A DNA stretch of 20,599 nt from a virus, in IMG/VR virus record IMGVR_UViG_3300049825_000338, positions 1 through 20,599 of that record; one strand, 5' to 3'. Below are positions 19,033 through 20,599 of the stretch, piece after piece (within the stretch, counting starts at the first letter, position 1; each line of letters begins with the position of its first letter). The notes under the pieces were generated by a model that saw only the letters and a list, made by a program, of their open reading frames with translations, was not told where the DNA came from and ran no database searches. Made by a program: the position numbers and the translations under genes.

Positions 19033-20599
19033 TTACCTGATAGGGCAAGCGCCTGATGAGCAGTCGTCCATGTCCGGTATCAGAGCCTCAGTTCCAGACC
19101 AGTCTATTGCTCTGATGCTGCCGGACCTATTCATGAACTCCGACTCGCTGATCGGTTCATACGGCGCTAGTCGGAAACCATGGTCGGAGTATGGCAGAAA
19201 CGAAACGCACTTCAACTGATCCCAGTTCTCTCCCAGCCATGACTTGATAGTAGGAAGTTCTTCCGGTTTGAACGTTACGGTCACAGAAACCGCCTGATCA
19301 GCCCACTCACGCTGTACGCGGGCGGCGACCTCCAACTGGTCTACTGCTGTGAACTGATCCGAAGTAGGGGTTCCTATAGGTGTCTTCACAACAAACTCGG
19401 CTACCTTATGACCCTGCTTCACTGAACCATCGAAGTTTTCGTCATCAACGATACGAACGCCAGCGGCAGCAAGAGCTTTCACAGCTGGGTTGTAGTCTAA
19501 TAATCGAACACGACGGATGTACTGATCAGCATAGGCTGCATGAATGCCGGACGTGCAGCCAGATAGCAGGCTTACAGTGCCCTCGGGCTTGACGGCAGTC
19601 AGCCGCACGGACTCCGGTCGTCCAGTTTTCTTAGACCACTGCTTATCCACGATGCGCAGAGCGCTGTAGATGTCAGGCATCCACTCTCGCTGGGCCTCTG
19701 TCGCTTGTAGATAGCCAGTCATTGACAGACCTAAACGTGAATCGCCGTTCATGCGGCGCTGTGTGGCCTCGTGAGGGTGTGGTAGTGCTGAGATAGCCTT
19801 CTGAACCTTGTAGAGCAGTGTGGCGGCATCTAGCGCTTCGTCAAACGTGCTCAGGTTAGGTAGATGAAGCGTGGCGAGATTGCATGATCCATATTTTGGA
19901 AGGCTAGCCTCACCGCACGGATTATAAATTTCGATGGTGTCTTCACGAATAACAGGCTCGCCAGTCCGACCAAACTGTGAAGACTTGGCTAGGTCAACTA
20001 TGCCGAAAGGCTCGCCATCGGCGTAGGTCTGCCAGAAGTCAGTTCCGAGTCCAGATGGGTCACCAGTATTGACTGAGAAGTTGGCCTGCGAACGCCAGCC
20101 TGGAATGTCGCCCTGACTCCACCGCTTAGCACCGAGGTAGTCCGTGTCATCATGTGAACCTAGAGCAAGCTGCGCCGATCTACGCTTTGAACCGGCAACA
20201 ACCAGACGACCAACAATGTTCATGATGTCCGATAGGTCAATGGACCGTAAGTGCTTTCCTGCACGTGCGTTTATAACCGCAGCTATATCCCTAACGCCGT
20301 CTATAAGCGGAAGCGGACCTGACGCTGTTCCGCCGAACGTGCGAAGTGGTGCCCCTTGCGGACGCAACGATGCTGTATTGAACTTAAGGGTTCCGCCATA
20401 CAGACAGGTCTCTACAGTCTCTCCAACAAGTTCTGCCCACGCTTCCCGCGTGTCTTCTAGTGTCCATGCGTCGAAGTCGGTTGAATGCACAACTTCACCG
20501 CCAGCCACCATTGGCCACTTGTCTACATGCACGTTCTCGACTGAGTAGCCGACTCCTCCGCCTACCATGAGGCGGTTCGTGGCCCAGATAAAGTCTTCC
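19033..20599 (-). CDS. nrdJ: Adenosylcobalamin-dependent ribonucleotide reductase (class II), N-terminus outside window
   Basis: The visible 521 residues are the C-terminal part of a class II reductase of the monomeric RTPR type, which makes deoxynucleotides for phage DNA synthesis. Counting from the first in-window Met, features are VGGGVGYS (2-9), RTFGGTASGPLPL (76-88), NPCGE (216-220, with the thiyl-radical Cys), a second Cys in GSCNLATL (C229), an R-R-M-N-G-D-S-R-L-G-L-S substrate loop (about 268-280), and a C-terminal CSSGACPIR, the redox cysteine pair that re-reduces the active site. The open frame continues past the window edge (EDFIWATNRLM precedes that Met), so the start is outside. 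It is followed 12 nt later by the first tagged gene, hinting at co-transcription. Confidence 0.92.
   Translation of the reverse strand, partial: EDFIWATNRLMVGGGVGYSVENVHVDKWPMVAGGEVVHSTDFDAWTLEDTREAWAELVGETVETCLYGGTLKFNTASLRPQGAPLRTFGGTASGPLPLIDGVRDIAAVINARAGKHLRSIDLSDIMNIVGRLVVAGSKRRSAQLALGSHDDTDYLGAKRWSQGDIPGWRSQANFSVNTGDPSGLGTDFWQTYADGEPFGIVDLAKSSQFGRTGEPVIREDTIEIYNPCGEASLPKYGSCNLATLHLPNLSTFDEALDAATLLYKVQKAISALPHPHEATQRRMNGDSRLGLSMTGYLQATEAQREWMPDIYSALRIVDKQWSKKTGRPESVRLTAVKPEGTVSLLSGCTSGIHAAYADQYIRRVRLLDYNPAVKALAAAGVRIVDDENFDGSVKQGHKVAEFVVKTPIGTPTSDQFTAVDQLEVAARVQREWADQAVSVTVTFKPEELPTIKSWLGENWDQLKCVSFLPYSDHGFRLAPYEPISESEFMNRSGSIRAIDWSGTEALIPDMDDCSSGACPIR

Overview
The window looks like part of a large tailed phage genome (Caudoviricetes) infecting an actinobacterium. 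The sequence-based reasons are a WhiB-like regulator (a family confined to actinobacteria and their phages), a terminase large subunit, an HK97-type head module, a portal with a C-terminal MuF-like segment, and a long tRNA array in which most genes lack an encoded CCA. Host genus cannot be fixed from this window.

Region 1 (1-5007, + strand): a dense array of 31 recognisable tRNA genes covering 19 amino acids (no tRNA-Tyr seen). Two protein genes sit in it: a small HNH endonuclease whose ends overlap the flanking tRNA-Gly genes, and a secreted four-cysteine protein whose stop codon abuts tRNA-Cys. Several tRNAs are structurally odd: a Trp-like gene with a tiny D-arm and a tandemly duplicated 3' end, an initiator-like tRNA with a large variable loop, a tRNA with a non-canonical anticodon loop, Leu-anticodon tRNAs without the long variable arm, and a tRNA 3' half followed 7 nt later by the complementary 5' half (permuted gene or relic of a tandem duplication). 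Spacers are rich in perfect hairpins. A second HNH endonuclease (5041-5556) closes the region.

Region 2 (5553-15775, - strand): the virion module, transcribed right to left: DUF1360-like membrane protein, a 50-residue protein too short for usual gene calling, portal-MuF fusion, head maturation protease, major capsid protein with an acidic N-terminal scaffold-like domain, a strong terminator hairpin, a second capsid-like protein, then a run of small surface or fibre proteins ending in a glycine-rich protein whose stop codon overlaps that of the HNH gene on the other strand.

Region 3 (15827-17499, + strand): an island of terminase large subunit followed by a WhiB-like gene translationally coupled through an ATGA overlap.

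Region 4 (17474-20599, - strand): an adenosylcobalamin-type (class II) ribonucleotide reductase, cut by the window edge, followed by four tightly packed small genes. All four products begin with the same kind of N-terminal tag (NKFL, then C-x4-C-x-P-P, then a Gly/Ser linker) joined to unrelated basic C-terminal parts. This shared-tag family is the most striking undescribed-looking system here; a sorting or packaging signal for internal virion or secreted proteins is a reasonable but unproven reading.
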